From Pseudomonas agarici (lineage in GTDB: Bacteria > Pseudomonadota > Gammaproteobacteria > Pseudomonadales > Pseudomonadaceae): a DNA stretch of 64,000 bases. Position numbers and translations under genes: made by a program. Under the pieces are notes generated by a model. The model saw nothing but the letters and a program-made list of their open reading frames with translations, did no database searches and was not told the origin of the DNA. Numbering within the stretch: the stretch's first letter is position 1; each line of letters starts with the position of its first letter. Location of the stretch: assembly GCF_900109755.1 (NCBI RefSeq), contig NZ_FOAR01000012.1, positions 100,232 through 164,231 of the forward strand, written 5' to 3'. This document shows positions 1-8,311 of the stretch, in pieces.

Positions 1-615
1 TTTTCAGACAGCATTGACCAGCTGTTTAGCCTGGTCGCAGGCAGCACCTCTTTGAATATCCGTGAGTTGGGCCTGCGCCTGGTTCGCGAGGGAGGGATGA
101 GCGATTTCGAGGGTTTTCTGGAGACGGCCGAGAAGGAGGTCGTCGAATCATTGGTCTCATTCAGCGGCGATGATGGGCCGCTGACCGATGTGCTGGATCA
201 TATCTATGCCAGGGACATAGATCTGGGCCTGGATCTGGACATAGGCGTCGCTTTGGATATGAAGACCTGGACATTGCAAGGCCCGGAGTTCAAAGAGTTG
301 GCCGGCAGCGCCAGGGAAACCGTTGGGCCGCAGGTTGGATTGACCGATAGGCTCGATCCGGAACCGGAATGGGTCTGGCTCGATGCTGAGGATAACGAGG
401 TATTGGTAGAAGTCCTGAGGCCCAATGACGCGCCCTTGCAAGACCGTGAGATTGAAATGCTGGAAGACTGGCGAGTGGATGCGGATCTCGAAGCGGAGGT
501 TTTTGCCTGGACATATGATCAGCCGGATGGCTATTGGAGCGGGCAAGTAGCCGTGCCACTATTGAATGATATTGTCACGCCGGTTGGTTTTGTTAGTTAC
601 CATGAATTTGCCTGA
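1..615 (+). CDS. Hypothetical protein, 5' end outside the window
   Basis: The frame is open from the first base, so the gene very probably starts upstream; a TTG at 52 is only a possible internal start. The visible 204 residues are strongly acidic, rich in Asp and Glu, with no signal peptide or membrane segment in the part seen. The C-terminal half has aromatic and acidic stretches (EPEWVWLDAED, FAWTYDQPDGYWSG) that suggest a small soluble globular protein. I do not recognise a family. Base composition seems less GC-rich than the housekeeping genes that follow, which would fit accessory DNA to the left. The next gene is convergent, 27 bp away. Coding status is likely; function is unknown. Confidence 0.6.
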   Translation, partial: FSDSIDQLFSLVAGSTSLNIRELGLRLVREGGMSDFEGFLETAEKEVVESLVSFSGDDGPLTDVLDHIYARDIDLGLDLDIGVALDMKTWTLQGPEFKELAGSARETVGPQVGLTDRLDPEPEWVWLDAEDNEVLVEVLRPNDAPLQDREIEMLEDWRVDADLEAEVFAWTYDQPDGYWSGQVAVPLLNDIVTPVGFVSYHEFA

Positions 616-642
616 TCGATAGAAAGACACCGCGCGCTCCGC

Positions 643-1656
643 TCAACCTTGCTGATCTGCCAGCCACTGCGGGATCCGGCGCTCCAGGTAATAGCCCGGT
701 TTGCGCAGGGTTCCGTCGACAAACCCGACATGCCCCCCTTTGCGCTGTAATTCGAACTCGGTGCCCGGTGCCAGCTCGCCGGGTTCCGGCAGGCTGTGGG
801 GAAACACGAAGGGATCGTCCGCCGCTTGGATGATCAGGGTCGGCGTGCGGATTGCGCCGAGAAAGTATCGACTGGACGCGCGGCGGTAATAGTCTTCGGC
901 ATCCAGATAGCCATGCAGCGGTGCGGTCACCCGGCCGTCGAAATCCCAGAAAGTACGCATTCCCGCCAACTGCCCGAGGTTCCTCAAGGCCGCCAGGCCG
1001 TCGACTCGCCCGTCATGCTGGAACTGGCGCTGTTTGTTCTTGATATAAGCAAGCATCTCGCGCATGAAGTGCGCTTGGTAGACCTTGGAAAAGCCCTGGC
1101 CGATGCGGTCTGCACACTGATCGAGACGAAACGGCACCGAGACCGCAACTGCCGCCCGCAGGCCGCTGTGGCCGGCGCTTTCCCCCAGATGCTTGAGCAG
1201 CACGTTGGCGCCCAGCGAGTAGCCTACGGCGTACAGCGTCGCCAGCGGTCGCTTGGCCTTCAGGTGGGCGATGGTCGCGGCGAGGTCTTCACTGGCGCCG
1301 GAGTGATAGCTGCGAGCCAACAGGTTCGGCTCTCCCGAGCAGCCGCGCCAGTTCAGCGCCACGCTGGTCCAGCCCTGGTTGGCCAGGGCCTGTTGCAAGC
1401 CGACGATATACGGTGAGTGGGATGAGCCGGTGAGCCCGTGCAGGAGTAGCACCAGGGGCGTCTTCGCCTCATGAGGACCGAACCAGTCAAGGTCGAGAAA
1501 ATCGCCATCGTCCAGCCAGAACCGCTCGCGTTGGCGGTCGATAACGGCCTTCTTGCGCCAGAGCGGGCCCCACAGGGTTTGCAGGTGTGGGTTGCCCAGG
1601 CCTGGGGCCGGAGTGAAGTCCTGAACGTGCGGGGGGCAGGGAAATGACGGCGACAC
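643..1656 (-). CDS. YheT-type alpha/beta hydrolase
   Basis: This is a 337-residue alpha/beta-fold hydrolase of the YheT (UPF0017) family. Family hallmarks are GLGNPHLQTLWGPLWR near the N terminus, LLLHGLTGSSHSPY (oxyanion region), GYSLGANVLLKHLGE carrying the nucleophile Ser in a G-x-S-x-G elbow, and a late GGHVGFV with the catalytic His. Substrate is unsettled; relatives behave as carboxyl esterases. The start is GTG at 1656 without an obvious ribosome-binding site, so the exact N terminus is uncertain. It lies last in the minus-strand M16/rsmD run, 91 bp after the preceding gene. That gap holds a small palindrome (1686-1709, TGCCGTGA/TCACGGCA) without a T tract. No signal peptide is seen, so it is probably cytoplasmic. 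Confidence 0.85.
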   Translation of the reverse strand: MSPSFPCPPHVQDFTPAPGLGNPHLQTLWGPLWRKKAVIDRQRERFWLDDGDFLDLDWFGPHEAKTPLVLLLHGLTGSSHSPYIVGLQQALANQGWTSVALNWRGCSGEPNLLARSYHSGASEDLAATIAHLKAKRPLATLYAVGYSLGANVLLKHLGESAGHSGLRAAVAVSVPFRLDQCADRIGQGFSKVYQAHFMREMLAYIKNKQRQFQHDGRVDGLAALRNLGQLAGMRTFWDFDGRVTAPLHGYLDAEDYYRRASSRYFLGAIRTPTLIIQAADDPFVFPHSLPEPGELAPGTEFELQRKGGHVGFVDGTLRKPGYYLERRIPQWLADQQG

Positions 1657-1747
1657 AGGGAACTCGGAATGAAGAGGTCAGGCAGTGCCGTGAGCAAGCC
1701 GTCACGGCAACTGCACTACAAAATGCGATACTCCTAAGTTGCCACAG

Positions 1748-3223
1748 TCATCTGGGTTGTTGCAGCTTTTTATCCGCGGGCAACGGGGTGGGCTGGCAAC
1801 TTGTCTGCGCTGGCCGGGCCGCAGGCAGCGGCTGCTGGGGAACTGTCGGGCCGGAAGTCGTCACCACCCAACCGTTAGCGTCGAAGTGGCTATTCAAGGC
1901 GGCCTTGATTCTTTCGCGTGTCAAGCGCTGCGCCTGTTCGGCGAAGTCCGTCAGGCTCAGCGGCAGGCCATGGCGGCCAATCAGAATCAGCTCCTGTAGG
2001 ATGTCCGCGTTGCTTGTTCCGCTCAATACCATGTTTCCACGCATGCTCTGCTTGATGCTTTGCAGTTCCTGTTCAGTCGGGCCATCCCTGAGAAAAGCCG
2101 CGAACATTTGTTTGACCCGTTGGAGCACCGCGTCGCTGTATTGCGGTGGGATCGCAAGGTTGATGTGGAAGGGGCCATGGGCTTGCCAGTCGGTCAGTTG
2201 GGACGATACCGCGTAGGTAATACCATGCTGTTCGCGCAGCGCCTGCATCAGTCGATTATCGAAGCCACCGCCGAAGATCAGACTGGCGACATGGAGGGCA
2301 ACATAGTCGGGGTGCTGGCGGGGCGGGGCGATCTGGGCGAGATCCAGTTGAAGCAGGGTGGTGGGGCGTTCCAGATGGGTTGCACCGATGATGCTGTCGC
2401 GCCGGTCGGCGTTGGCCTGTTGTGGCAACGCCGGGCCCTTGGGCAGGGCGTCGGAAATCTTCACACTGATGACTTGCGCTTGCTCCTCCGAGAGATCGCC
2501 GACCAGCAGGATAATGGCATTGCCTGCGCTGTAAGCCTTTTGATGAAAGGCCCGTAACTGCTCGGCGGTGATCTGTGCGATGCTTTCCCGAGTGCCATAG
2601 AGGGGTTGGCTATAGGGGTGTCGTGGGTAGAGCGAGGGGGCAAACCGGTGGCTGATCCCGCTGCTCAAGGCCTCATCTTGGCGCATTTGCTGGTCGATGA
2701 GCTCGCTCTTTACCCGGCGAATGGCATCTGCGGTGAAGCTGGGCTTGCTCAGGATCTCGGCCAATAGCTGCAGGGCCGGGGTGCGCACGGCGGCGTCGCT
2801 GAGGCTACGCAAGGTAAAAAAAGCATGGTCCCGATCGACGCCATTGGTGATCGTCGCTCCCAGGCTGTCGAACGCGGTCATAATCGTACTGACGTCCTTG
2901 CCTTGCGAACCTTCGTTGAGCAGGCTCAAGGTCATGGCCGCGAGGCCGTGGCGATCACCGTCGTGCCGGCTGCCCGCGGCAAAGCTGACGGCCACGTCGA
3001 TCAATGGCAGGCCATGGGTTTGAACAAAGAGCACCTTGGTGCCGTTGAGGGTTTTCCAGCCACGGACCGGGAGTGAGTAGGGTGTTGGCGTTTGATGATC
3101 GAGATCGCCCAGCGATTGTAAGGGAGCGACAGTTGTTGCGTGCACCTGCGTGGCGAGAAGTGAAAGGCCGACCAGTAGAGCCAGCACCGCGTTCAACAAA
3201 GCACGATAATATTTACTCATCAT
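1748..3223 (-). CDS. M16 peptidase-like protein, non-catalytic partner (pair 1)
   Basis: This insulinase/pitrilysin-family (M16) protein has 491 residues from ATG 3223. That start has AGGAGA just upstream and overlaps the stop of the preceding catalytic gene (ATGATGAG with TAA). The N terminus has a hydrophobic signal-like stretch (LLNAVLALLVGLSLLATQVHA), so the protein is probably periplasmic or lipid-anchored. At the place of the HxxEH zinc motif it reads HGLAAM, so the Glu and second His are lost. The conserved C-terminal M16 elements (QHGITYAVSSQL) remain. In M16B pairs one subunit carries the zinc site and the other supplies a substrate-binding arginine-tyrosine region, and this is the second kind. 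It presumably forms a heterodimer with the upstream gene product. Confidence 0.85.
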   Translation of the reverse strand: MMSKYYRALLNAVLALLVGLSLLATQVHATTVAPLQSLGDLDHQTPTPYSLPVRGWKTLNGTKVLFVQTHGLPLIDVAVSFAAGSRHDGDRHGLAAMTLSLLNEGSQGKDVSTIMTAFDSLGATITNGVDRDHAFFTLRSLSDAAVRTPALQLLAEILSKPSFTADAIRRVKSELIDQQMRQDEALSSGISHRFAPSLYPRHPYSQPLYGTRESIAQITAEQLRAFHQKAYSAGNAIILLVGDLSEEQAQVISVKISDALPKGPALPQQANADRRDSIIGATHLERPTTLLQLDLAQIAPPRQHPDYVALHVASLIFGGGFDNRLMQALREQHGITYAVSSQLTDWQAHGPFHINLAIPPQYSDAVLQRVKQMFAAFLRDGPTEQELQSIKQSMRGNMVLSGTSNADILQELILIGRHGLPLSLTDFAEQAQRLTRERIKAALNSHFDANGWVVTTSGPTVPQQPLPAARPAQTSCQPTPLPADKKLQQPR

Positions 3224-4559
3224 GACTTTCTCCTGGGATGGCCAGGGCGACGCTGAGTCGCTCAGGAACAAAGTAGGTTTGTGCGGCTTTTTGAATATCC
3301 AGGGGCGTGACAGCCTTCAGCAGATCCTGCTCTTGCTCCTGTTGTCTCCATGACAGACCGACGCTTTCCAGGGTGCCAAGTTTCTGCGCCTGGGCTTCCA
3401 CCGAATCGCGGGCGAAAACCTCTTTTGCCAGCACTCGAGTGCGCGCGCGGTCAAGTTCCAGAGCGCTGACGGGAGTTTTCTTCAGCGCTTCGAGCAGTGC
3501 CCACAGACGAGCCTGGATATCGTCCAGGCTTGGGTTGCTCTGGATGTCCAGATCGACGGCAATCGTCAACAAACCATCCCCTCGATTGAACGCCTCATAG
3601 GTGGAACGGGCCCGAGTGATCCGCTCTTCCTGGAATTTCAACTGGCTAAAGATTCGCGAGCTGGGACCGACGCCCAGCAACTCGTTGAGCAGGCGCAAGG
3701 TGTAGGCCGTATGCGGGTTGGTCGCGGTTGTCAGGCTGGGGACGTTGAAGGCCATGACCAGGCTGGGAAACTCATTGCGGGTCCGTAGCGTGATCCGCCG
3801 TTCTCCCGGCGCGTTCAACTCCAGCGGTTGGCGGGTTTCGGGAAGCTCTCGGCTTGGCACGCCGGCGAAGTAGCGACGGGCCAGCGTTTCGACCTCAGTG
3901 GATGTCACATCGCCGACCACCACCAGGGTCGCGTTATTCGGTACATACCAAGTGGCGTACCAGTCTTGTAGTTGCCGGACGCTCATACGTTCCAGGTCGT
4001 GTTGCCAGCCGACGACCGAGGTGCGATAGCCACTGGTAGTAAAGGCAATACTGCGCATCTTCTCGTCGAGCAGTTCGGCGGGGGTATCGTCGACGTTCTG
4101 CGATCGTTCGTTCTTGATAACTTCGATTTCACGCTTGAAGGCGACCGGCGACAGGTGAGCGGTACTCATCTGGTCGGCCATGATTTCCAGCGCGACACCC
4201 AGGGCATGCCGCGGCATGAGGTATTCGTAGGTGGTCGTGTCGTGGTTGGTGAAGGCGTTGATCCTGGCACCGAGGCGCTCCATGATCGGGAAGGCCTGGC
4301 CGGGGCAGACTTTGCTGCTGCCCTGGAACAGCATGTGCTCCAGCGCGTGGGAAAGACCGGAATCACCCGGCGATTCGTAGCTGGAGCCGACTTTGTACCA
4401 AAGCTGGGCAGCCACAATGGGGGCTCGATGATCTTCGCGCACAACGATTTTCAGGCCGTTGTCCAATCTGAGTTCATGGGTATCGGGTATAGGGGCGGCG
4501 AGCGCAACGGTCGGCAGCAGGAGCAGGCCGAGCGCGAGATGGCGGGTGAGTTGTTGCAT
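3213..4559 (-). CDS. M16 zinc metallopeptidase, catalytic partner (pair 1)
   Basis: The start at ATG 4559, preceded by AAGGA, gives 448 residues beginning with a signal peptide (QQLTRHLALGLLLLPTVALAAP). The inverted zinc motif HxxEH is intact as HALEH (about residues 71-75), followed by FQGS, and the downstream acidic helix (EIEVIKNERSQNVDD) should provide the third zinc ligand. The protein is therefore expected to be an active periplasmic oligopeptidase working with the overlapping downstream non-catalytic subunit. The natural substrate is unknown. Between this gene and rsmD lie 125 bp containing a strong hairpin (4642-4675), which may separate the two halves of the run. It is closely similar in layout to the gene at 6786-8138, suggesting pair duplication. 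Confidence 0.88.
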   Translation of the reverse strand: MQQLTRHLALGLLLLPTVALAAPIPDTHELRLDNGLKIVVREDHRAPIVAAQLWYKVGSSYESPGDSGLSHALEHMLFQGSSKVCPGQAFPIMERLGARINAFTNHDTTTYEYLMPRHALGVALEIMADQMSTAHLSPVAFKREIEVIKNERSQNVDDTPAELLDEKMRSIAFTTSGYRTSVVGWQHDLERMSVRQLQDWYATWYVPNNATLVVVGDVTSTEVETLARRYFAGVPSRELPETRQPLELNAPGERRITLRTRNEFPSLVMAFNVPSLTTATNPHTAYTLRLLNELLGVGPSSRIFSQLKFQEERITRARSTYEAFNRGDGLLTIAVDLDIQSNPSLDDIQARLWALLEALKKTPVSALELDRARTRVLAKEVFARDSVEAQAQKLGTLESVGLSWRQQEQEQDLLKAVTPLDIQKAAQTYFVPERLSVALAIPGESHDE

Positions 4560-4641
4560 CGGTAGGGGATCCTTGTGTCCTGGCGATTTTCGAAGGAACA
4601 CAGTGATCCGGCTGGCGGGTGCGATGGCGGTACAGGAATAG

Positions 4642-4675
4642 TGATGACGGCGCGCAGATCAACGGGCCGTCATCA
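4642..4675. terminator. Intergenic hairpin between rsmD and M16 pair 1
   Basis: A perfect 10-bp inverted repeat, TGATGACGGC and GCCGTCATCA, with a 14-nt loop lies ten bases after the rsmD stop on the minus strand. No T tract follows on either strand, so it is not a textbook intrinsic terminator. It could attenuate transcription or protect the rsmD message 3' end. Confidence 0.35.
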
Positions 4676-4684
4676 AGGATCGAG

Positions 4685-5299
4685 CTACAGGTCGGCGACG
4701 CCGCGTTGCCACAGCGCATAGTAGACCCGCCCCGACTTCTGCTCGCGGTGCAGGCGCCAGGTGCCCGGCAGGCCAAGGGTCGAAGGCGCGGTTTCGCTTT
4801 CGGTATAGATCCAGGCGTCAGCGGCCAGCCATTGGCGCTGCTCCAGCAGGGCACAGACGCCCGGTAGCAGGTTCTGGTTGAACGGCGGATCAAGGAACAC
4901 CAGATCGAACGCCGTGGGCGCCTGGGTTTCCAGGTAGCGCAGGGCGTCGGCGGTGTGTACCTGGCCGACGCTGCAGCGCAGGGTGCCCAGATGCTCGCGC
5001 AGGCTCGACACCGCCACGTGACTGGCGTCCAATGCCTGGCCCATGGCGGCGCCACGGGACAGGGCCTCGAGGAACAAGGCGCCGCTGCCGGCGAACGGGT
5101 CGAGCACCTTGGCCCCGGCAACATAGGGTGCCAGCCAATTGAACAGGGTTTCGCGCACGCGGTCGGGGGTCGGACGCAGGCCAAGGACATCGGGGAAACT
5201 CAGGCGTCGGCTACGCCATTGGCCACCGATGATACGTAACTGGTTCACACCGTTATGGGGGTGCGCGGGTTTCTTGCTGGGACGTGATGAATGGGCCAT
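4685..5299 (-). CDS. rsmD: 16S rRNA (guanine(966)-N2)-methyltransferase RsmD
   Basis: RsmD methylates G966 of 16S rRNA in the small subunit using S-adenosylmethionine. The 204-residue protein shows the family start LRIIGGQWRSRRLSFP followed by LRPTPDRVRETLFNWL, the SAM-binding glycine motif VLDPFAGSGALFLEALSRGA, and the catalytic DPPF motif in DLVFLDPPFN. Its length is normal for the family. The ATG shares one base with the stop of the upstream M16 gene, so translation is probably coupled. The same neighbourhood (M16 peptidases, then ftsY across the divergent promoter) is usual in Pseudomonas. Here rsmD is sandwiched between two M16 pairs. Confidence 0.95.
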   Translation of the reverse strand: MAHSSRPSKKPAHPHNGVNQLRIIGGQWRSRRLSFPDVLGLRPTPDRVRETLFNWLAPYVAGAKVLDPFAGSGALFLEALSRGAAMGQALDASHVAVSSLREHLGTLRCSVGQVHTADALRYLETQAPTAFDLVFLDPPFNQNLLPGVCALLEQRQWLAADAWIYTESETAPSTLGLPGTWRLHREQKSGRVYYALWQRGVADL

Positions 5300-6789
5300 T
5301 AATGCTCCGGGACCCCGAGTGGCTGTTCGACGGGTTTGTCGGTCGGCGGCGGTAGCGGCTTCTGCGGTACCGTGGGACCGGCGGTGACGACGATCATCTT
5401 GTCGACACCCAAGTGTCTGTTCAGGGCCGCCTTGACCTGCTCGACGGTCAGCGCCTGGGTCTGCTGCATGAAGTCTTCCAGGTAGTTCAGCGGCAGGTCA
5501 TAGAAGCCCATGGAGCCCAGTTGGCCGACGATATCGCTGTTACTGGCGTTGGACAGCGGGAAGCTGCCGGCCATTTCACGCTTGGCGTCGTCGAGCTCCT
5601 TCTGGGTCGGACCGGACTTCAGGTAATCGGCCAGCACCTCTTCGACCAGCTTACGCGTGCCTTCGCTCATCTCGGCGCGGGTCTGCAGGTTGATCATGAA
5701 GGGACCGCGAGCCTGCATCGGGCTGAACCCGGAGTAAATCCCATAGGTCAGGCCGCGTTTTTCCCGCACCTCACTCATCAGGCGCGTGCCGAAGCCACCG
5801 CCGCCAAGGATCTGGTTGCCCAGAGACAGGGCTGGAAAGTCCGGATCGGCACGGTCGATACCCATCTGTGCGAGCAGGATGGTGGTCTGCTTGGACGGGA
5901 ACTCGATATGCCCGGTGCTGGGTTGCGGGTCATGGGCCGGGGCAATTTTCGCCAGAGCCGGGCCTTTCGGCAGGGCGGCCGAGACTTGGGCGGTCAAGGC
6001 TTGGGCTTCACTGCGCGAGAGGTCGCCGACCAGGGCGATCACCACGTTGCCGGCGGCATAGGCCTTGGCATGGAACGCTCGCAGTTGCGCAAGGGTGATC
6101 GGCGGAATGCTTTTGGCCGTGCCGTCGCTGGCATGGCTATAAGGGTGATCGCCATACAGGCGCCTGGACAGGTCCTGGCTCGCCAGCTTGCCGGGGTTCT
6201 GCTTTTGGAACTCGAAGCCGGCCAGCAACTGGTTCTTGATCCGCGCCAGGGAGGTGGCTGGGAAGGTCGGCTTGCCGACGACTTCGGCGAACAGTTTCAG
6301 CGCCGGTTCGCGTTTGTCGGCGGCACTGAGGCTGCGCAGCGAGGCGACCGCCATGTCTTTGTAGGCACCGTTGCCGAAATCTGCGCCGAGCCCCTCGAAG
6401 CCTTGGGCGATGGCTCCGACGTCTTTGCCGGCCACACCTTCATTGAGCATGGCGTTGGTCAGCAGGGCCAGGCCGGGGATCTTGCCATCCTGGCTGCTGC
6501 CGGCGCCGAAGGTCAGGCGCAGATTGAACATCGGCAGCTCATGGGCCTCGACGAACAGCACCTTGGCGCCTTCGGCGGTATTCCAGGTCTGGACGTTCAA
6601 GGAACGGCGCGCCGGGGCCTTGTCGTCGAGTTCGGCGAGCGATTGCAGCTTATGGCTCGCTTTGGCTTCTTCCAGCACCTCGCTGGCCCTGGCGTCGCAG
6701 GGCGCGAGCAGGGACAGGGCCAAGCCGCCTGCGGACATGATCAGGGTCAGGCCGAGCAGGGTGAAACGAGAACCCTTGGGCTTATTCAT
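5299..6789 (-). CDS. M16 peptidase-like protein, non-catalytic partner (pair 2)
   Basis: This is a 496-residue M16 family protein with an N-terminal signal-like hydrophobic segment (LLGLTLIMSAGGLALSLLAPCDA). The Cys after the hydrophobic run could suit a lipoprotein, though the lipobox is not perfect. The zinc motif is absent: the region reads IPGLALLTNAMLNEG instead of HxxEH. The C-terminal half has the M16 features REKRGLTYGIYSGF and the repeated GPFMINLQTR. The start ATG overlaps the stop of the upstream catalytic gene by 4 bp (ATGA), with GAGGAG ahead of it. It is presumed to be the substrate-binding half of a periplasmic M16 heterodimer. It shares the ending TAGPTVPQKPLP with the pair-1 partner (TSGPTVPQQPLP), evidence of common ancestry. 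Confidence 0.87.
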   Translation of the reverse strand: MNKPKGSRFTLLGLTLIMSAGGLALSLLAPCDARASEVLEEAKASHKLQSLAELDDKAPARRSLNVQTWNTAEGAKVLFVEAHELPMFNLRLTFGAGSSQDGKIPGLALLTNAMLNEGVAGKDVGAIAQGFEGLGADFGNGAYKDMAVASLRSLSAADKREPALKLFAEVVGKPTFPATSLARIKNQLLAGFEFQKQNPGKLASQDLSRRLYGDHPYSHASDGTAKSIPPITLAQLRAFHAKAYAAGNVVIALVGDLSRSEAQALTAQVSAALPKGPALAKIAPAHDPQPSTGHIEFPSKQTTILLAQMGIDRADPDFPALSLGNQILGGGGFGTRLMSEVREKRGLTYGIYSGFSPMQARGPFMINLQTRAEMSEGTRKLVEEVLADYLKSGPTQKELDDAKREMAGSFPLSNASNSDIVGQLGSMGFYDLPLNYLEDFMQQTQALTVEQVKAALNRHLGVDKMIVVTAGPTVPQKPLPPPTDKPVEQPLGVPEH

Positions 6790-8138
6790 GGGCGAGGCTC
6801 CTCGGGCAATACATGGGCGACGCTGAGGCGTTCGCGGATGAAGTAGGCGCGGGCGGCCTTTTGGATATCTTCCGGCGTCACGCTTTGCAGTTCGGCCAAC
6901 TCGTCGTCCATCAGTTTCCAGGACAGGCCGACGGTTTCCAACTGGCCGATGGCGGTGGCCTGGCTGGTGATCGAATCACGCTCGTAGACCAGTCCGGCGA
7001 TGACCTGGGCACGCACGCGTTCGAGTTCCTCGGCGGTGGGCGGCTGGGTCTTTAATTGATTCAGCAGGCGCCAGAGGCCGGCTTCGGTATCGGCCAGGGT
7101 TTTCTTCTTCTGCGTGTTCGGCGTTGCCGACAGGGTCAACAGGCTGTCGCCACGGCTGTAGGCGTCGTAGCTGGCCGAACCGCCGGAGATCAGTTCTTCG
7201 CCGCGTTCCAACTGGGAGGACAGACGGGCACTGTAGCCGCCGTCGAGCAGGGCGGCGATCAGCCGCAGGGCGTTGACCGCGCGCGGGTCCTTGGCGGTGG
7301 CGATGCTCGGTACGTTGAACCCGAATATCAGGCTCGGCAGTTGGGTCTTCACGTGTAGGGTAATCAGCCGTTCGCCGGGTTCGTCCAGCTCACGCGGGAT
7401 CTTCGTCGGCGGCGTGTCACGCCGCGGGATCGCGCCGAAGTAGCGTTGGGCCAGCTTGCGTACCTCATCCAGGCTTACGTCGCCGACCACCACCAGGGTG
7501 GCGTTGTTCGGAACGTACCAGGACTGATACCAGTGGCGCAGTTCCTCGACCTTCATGCGGTCGAGGTCGGCCATCCAGCCAATGGTCGGCGTGTGGTAGC
7601 CGCTGGCCGGGTAGGCCATGGCCTTGAAGCGTTCATAGGCCCTGCCCATCGGCTGGTCGTCGGTGCGCAGACGGCGTTCTTCCTTGATCACTTCGATCTC
7701 GCGGCTGAACTCGTCGGCCGGCAGACGCAGGCTGGCCATGCGATCGGCTTCCAGTTCGAAGGCGACACCCAGGCGGTCACGGGCCAGGACTTGGTAATAG
7801 GCCGTGTAGTCGTCGCTGGTGAAGGCGTTCTCCTCGGCTCCCAGGTCGCGCAGGATCAACGAGGCTTCGCCGGGGCCGACTTTCTCGCTGCCCTTGAACA
7901 TCATGTGCTCCAGGGCATGGGAAAGACCGGTCTGGCCTGGCGTCTCGTAGCTCGAGCCGACCTTGTACCAGATCTGCGAAACCACCACCGGGGCGCGGTG
8001 ATCCTCACGGACGACGACCTTCAGGCCATTGTCGAGGGTGAATTCATGGGTCAATTGTGGGTCGGCGGCCATAGCCGCAAGCGGCAGACAAAGCGTGCCG
8101 AGCAACAGGCCAGCGGCGCGGCGTGCTAGAGCATTCAT
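6786..8138 (-). CDS. M16 zinc metallopeptidase, catalytic partner (pair 2)
   Basis: The 450-residue protein opens with a clear signal peptide (RRAAGLLLGTLCLPLAAMAAD), so it acts in the periplasm. The zinc site HALEH (residues 74-78) followed by MMFKGSEKVGPGE is intact, as is the downstream EIEVIKEERRLRTDDQP helix with the third ligand. It is the first gene of the minus-strand run, divergent from ftsY across 173 bp that should contain both promoters. It forms an overlapping pair with the next gene. Compared with the catalytic gene at 3213-4559, long blocks are nearly identical in wording (QLPSLIFGFNVPS against EFPSLVMAFNVPS), so the two are likely tandem paralogues. Confidence 0.9.
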   Translation of the reverse strand: MNALARRAAGLLLGTLCLPLAAMAADPQLTHEFTLDNGLKVVVREDHRAPVVVSQIWYKVGSSYETPGQTGLSHALEHMMFKGSEKVGPGEASLILRDLGAEENAFTSDDYTAYYQVLARDRLGVAFELEADRMASLRLPADEFSREIEVIKEERRLRTDDQPMGRAYERFKAMAYPASGYHTPTIGWMADLDRMKVEELRHWYQSWYVPNNATLVVVGDVSLDEVRKLAQRYFGAIPRRDTPPTKIPRELDEPGERLITLHVKTQLPSLIFGFNVPSIATAKDPRAVNALRLIAALLDGGYSARLSSQLERGEELISGGSASYDAYSRGDSLLTLSATPNTQKKKTLADTEAGLWRLLNQLKTQPPTAEELERVRAQVIAGLVYERDSITSQATAIGQLETVGLSWKLMDDELAELQSVTPEDIQKAARAYFIRERLSVAHVLPEEPRP

Positions 8139-8311
8139 TCGTTTTTAAACCTGTAGGGCTGCCCGCTTGGTCTTAGCGTCGGCGGGCTAGGAGGTGCTAG
8201 GATACTGTGTTGCGCGCGAACAATCTGATCAAAAAGCAGTCTGTTACGCATCAGAATATTATTTGCCGAAGCGCCCCTTGGCGCGTCGCTACCTTGAGAT
8301 AGCCGTCCTCC

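Noticed and set aside
1686..1709. TGCCGTGA/TCACGGCA palindrome before yheT considered as a terminator
   Set aside because: There is no T tract on either strand and the stem is short, so it was left only as a note in the hydrolase entry.
5413..6846. Plus-strand open frame of 477 codons over the M16 pair-2 partner
   Set aside because: The translation is Gly/Gln-rich without motifs, opposite a well-supported signal-peptide-bearing M16 protein.
8139..8311. TTGGTC ... TAGGAT as ftsY promoter
   Set aside because: The spacing of 25 bp is too long for sigma-70, and no better pair stood out.
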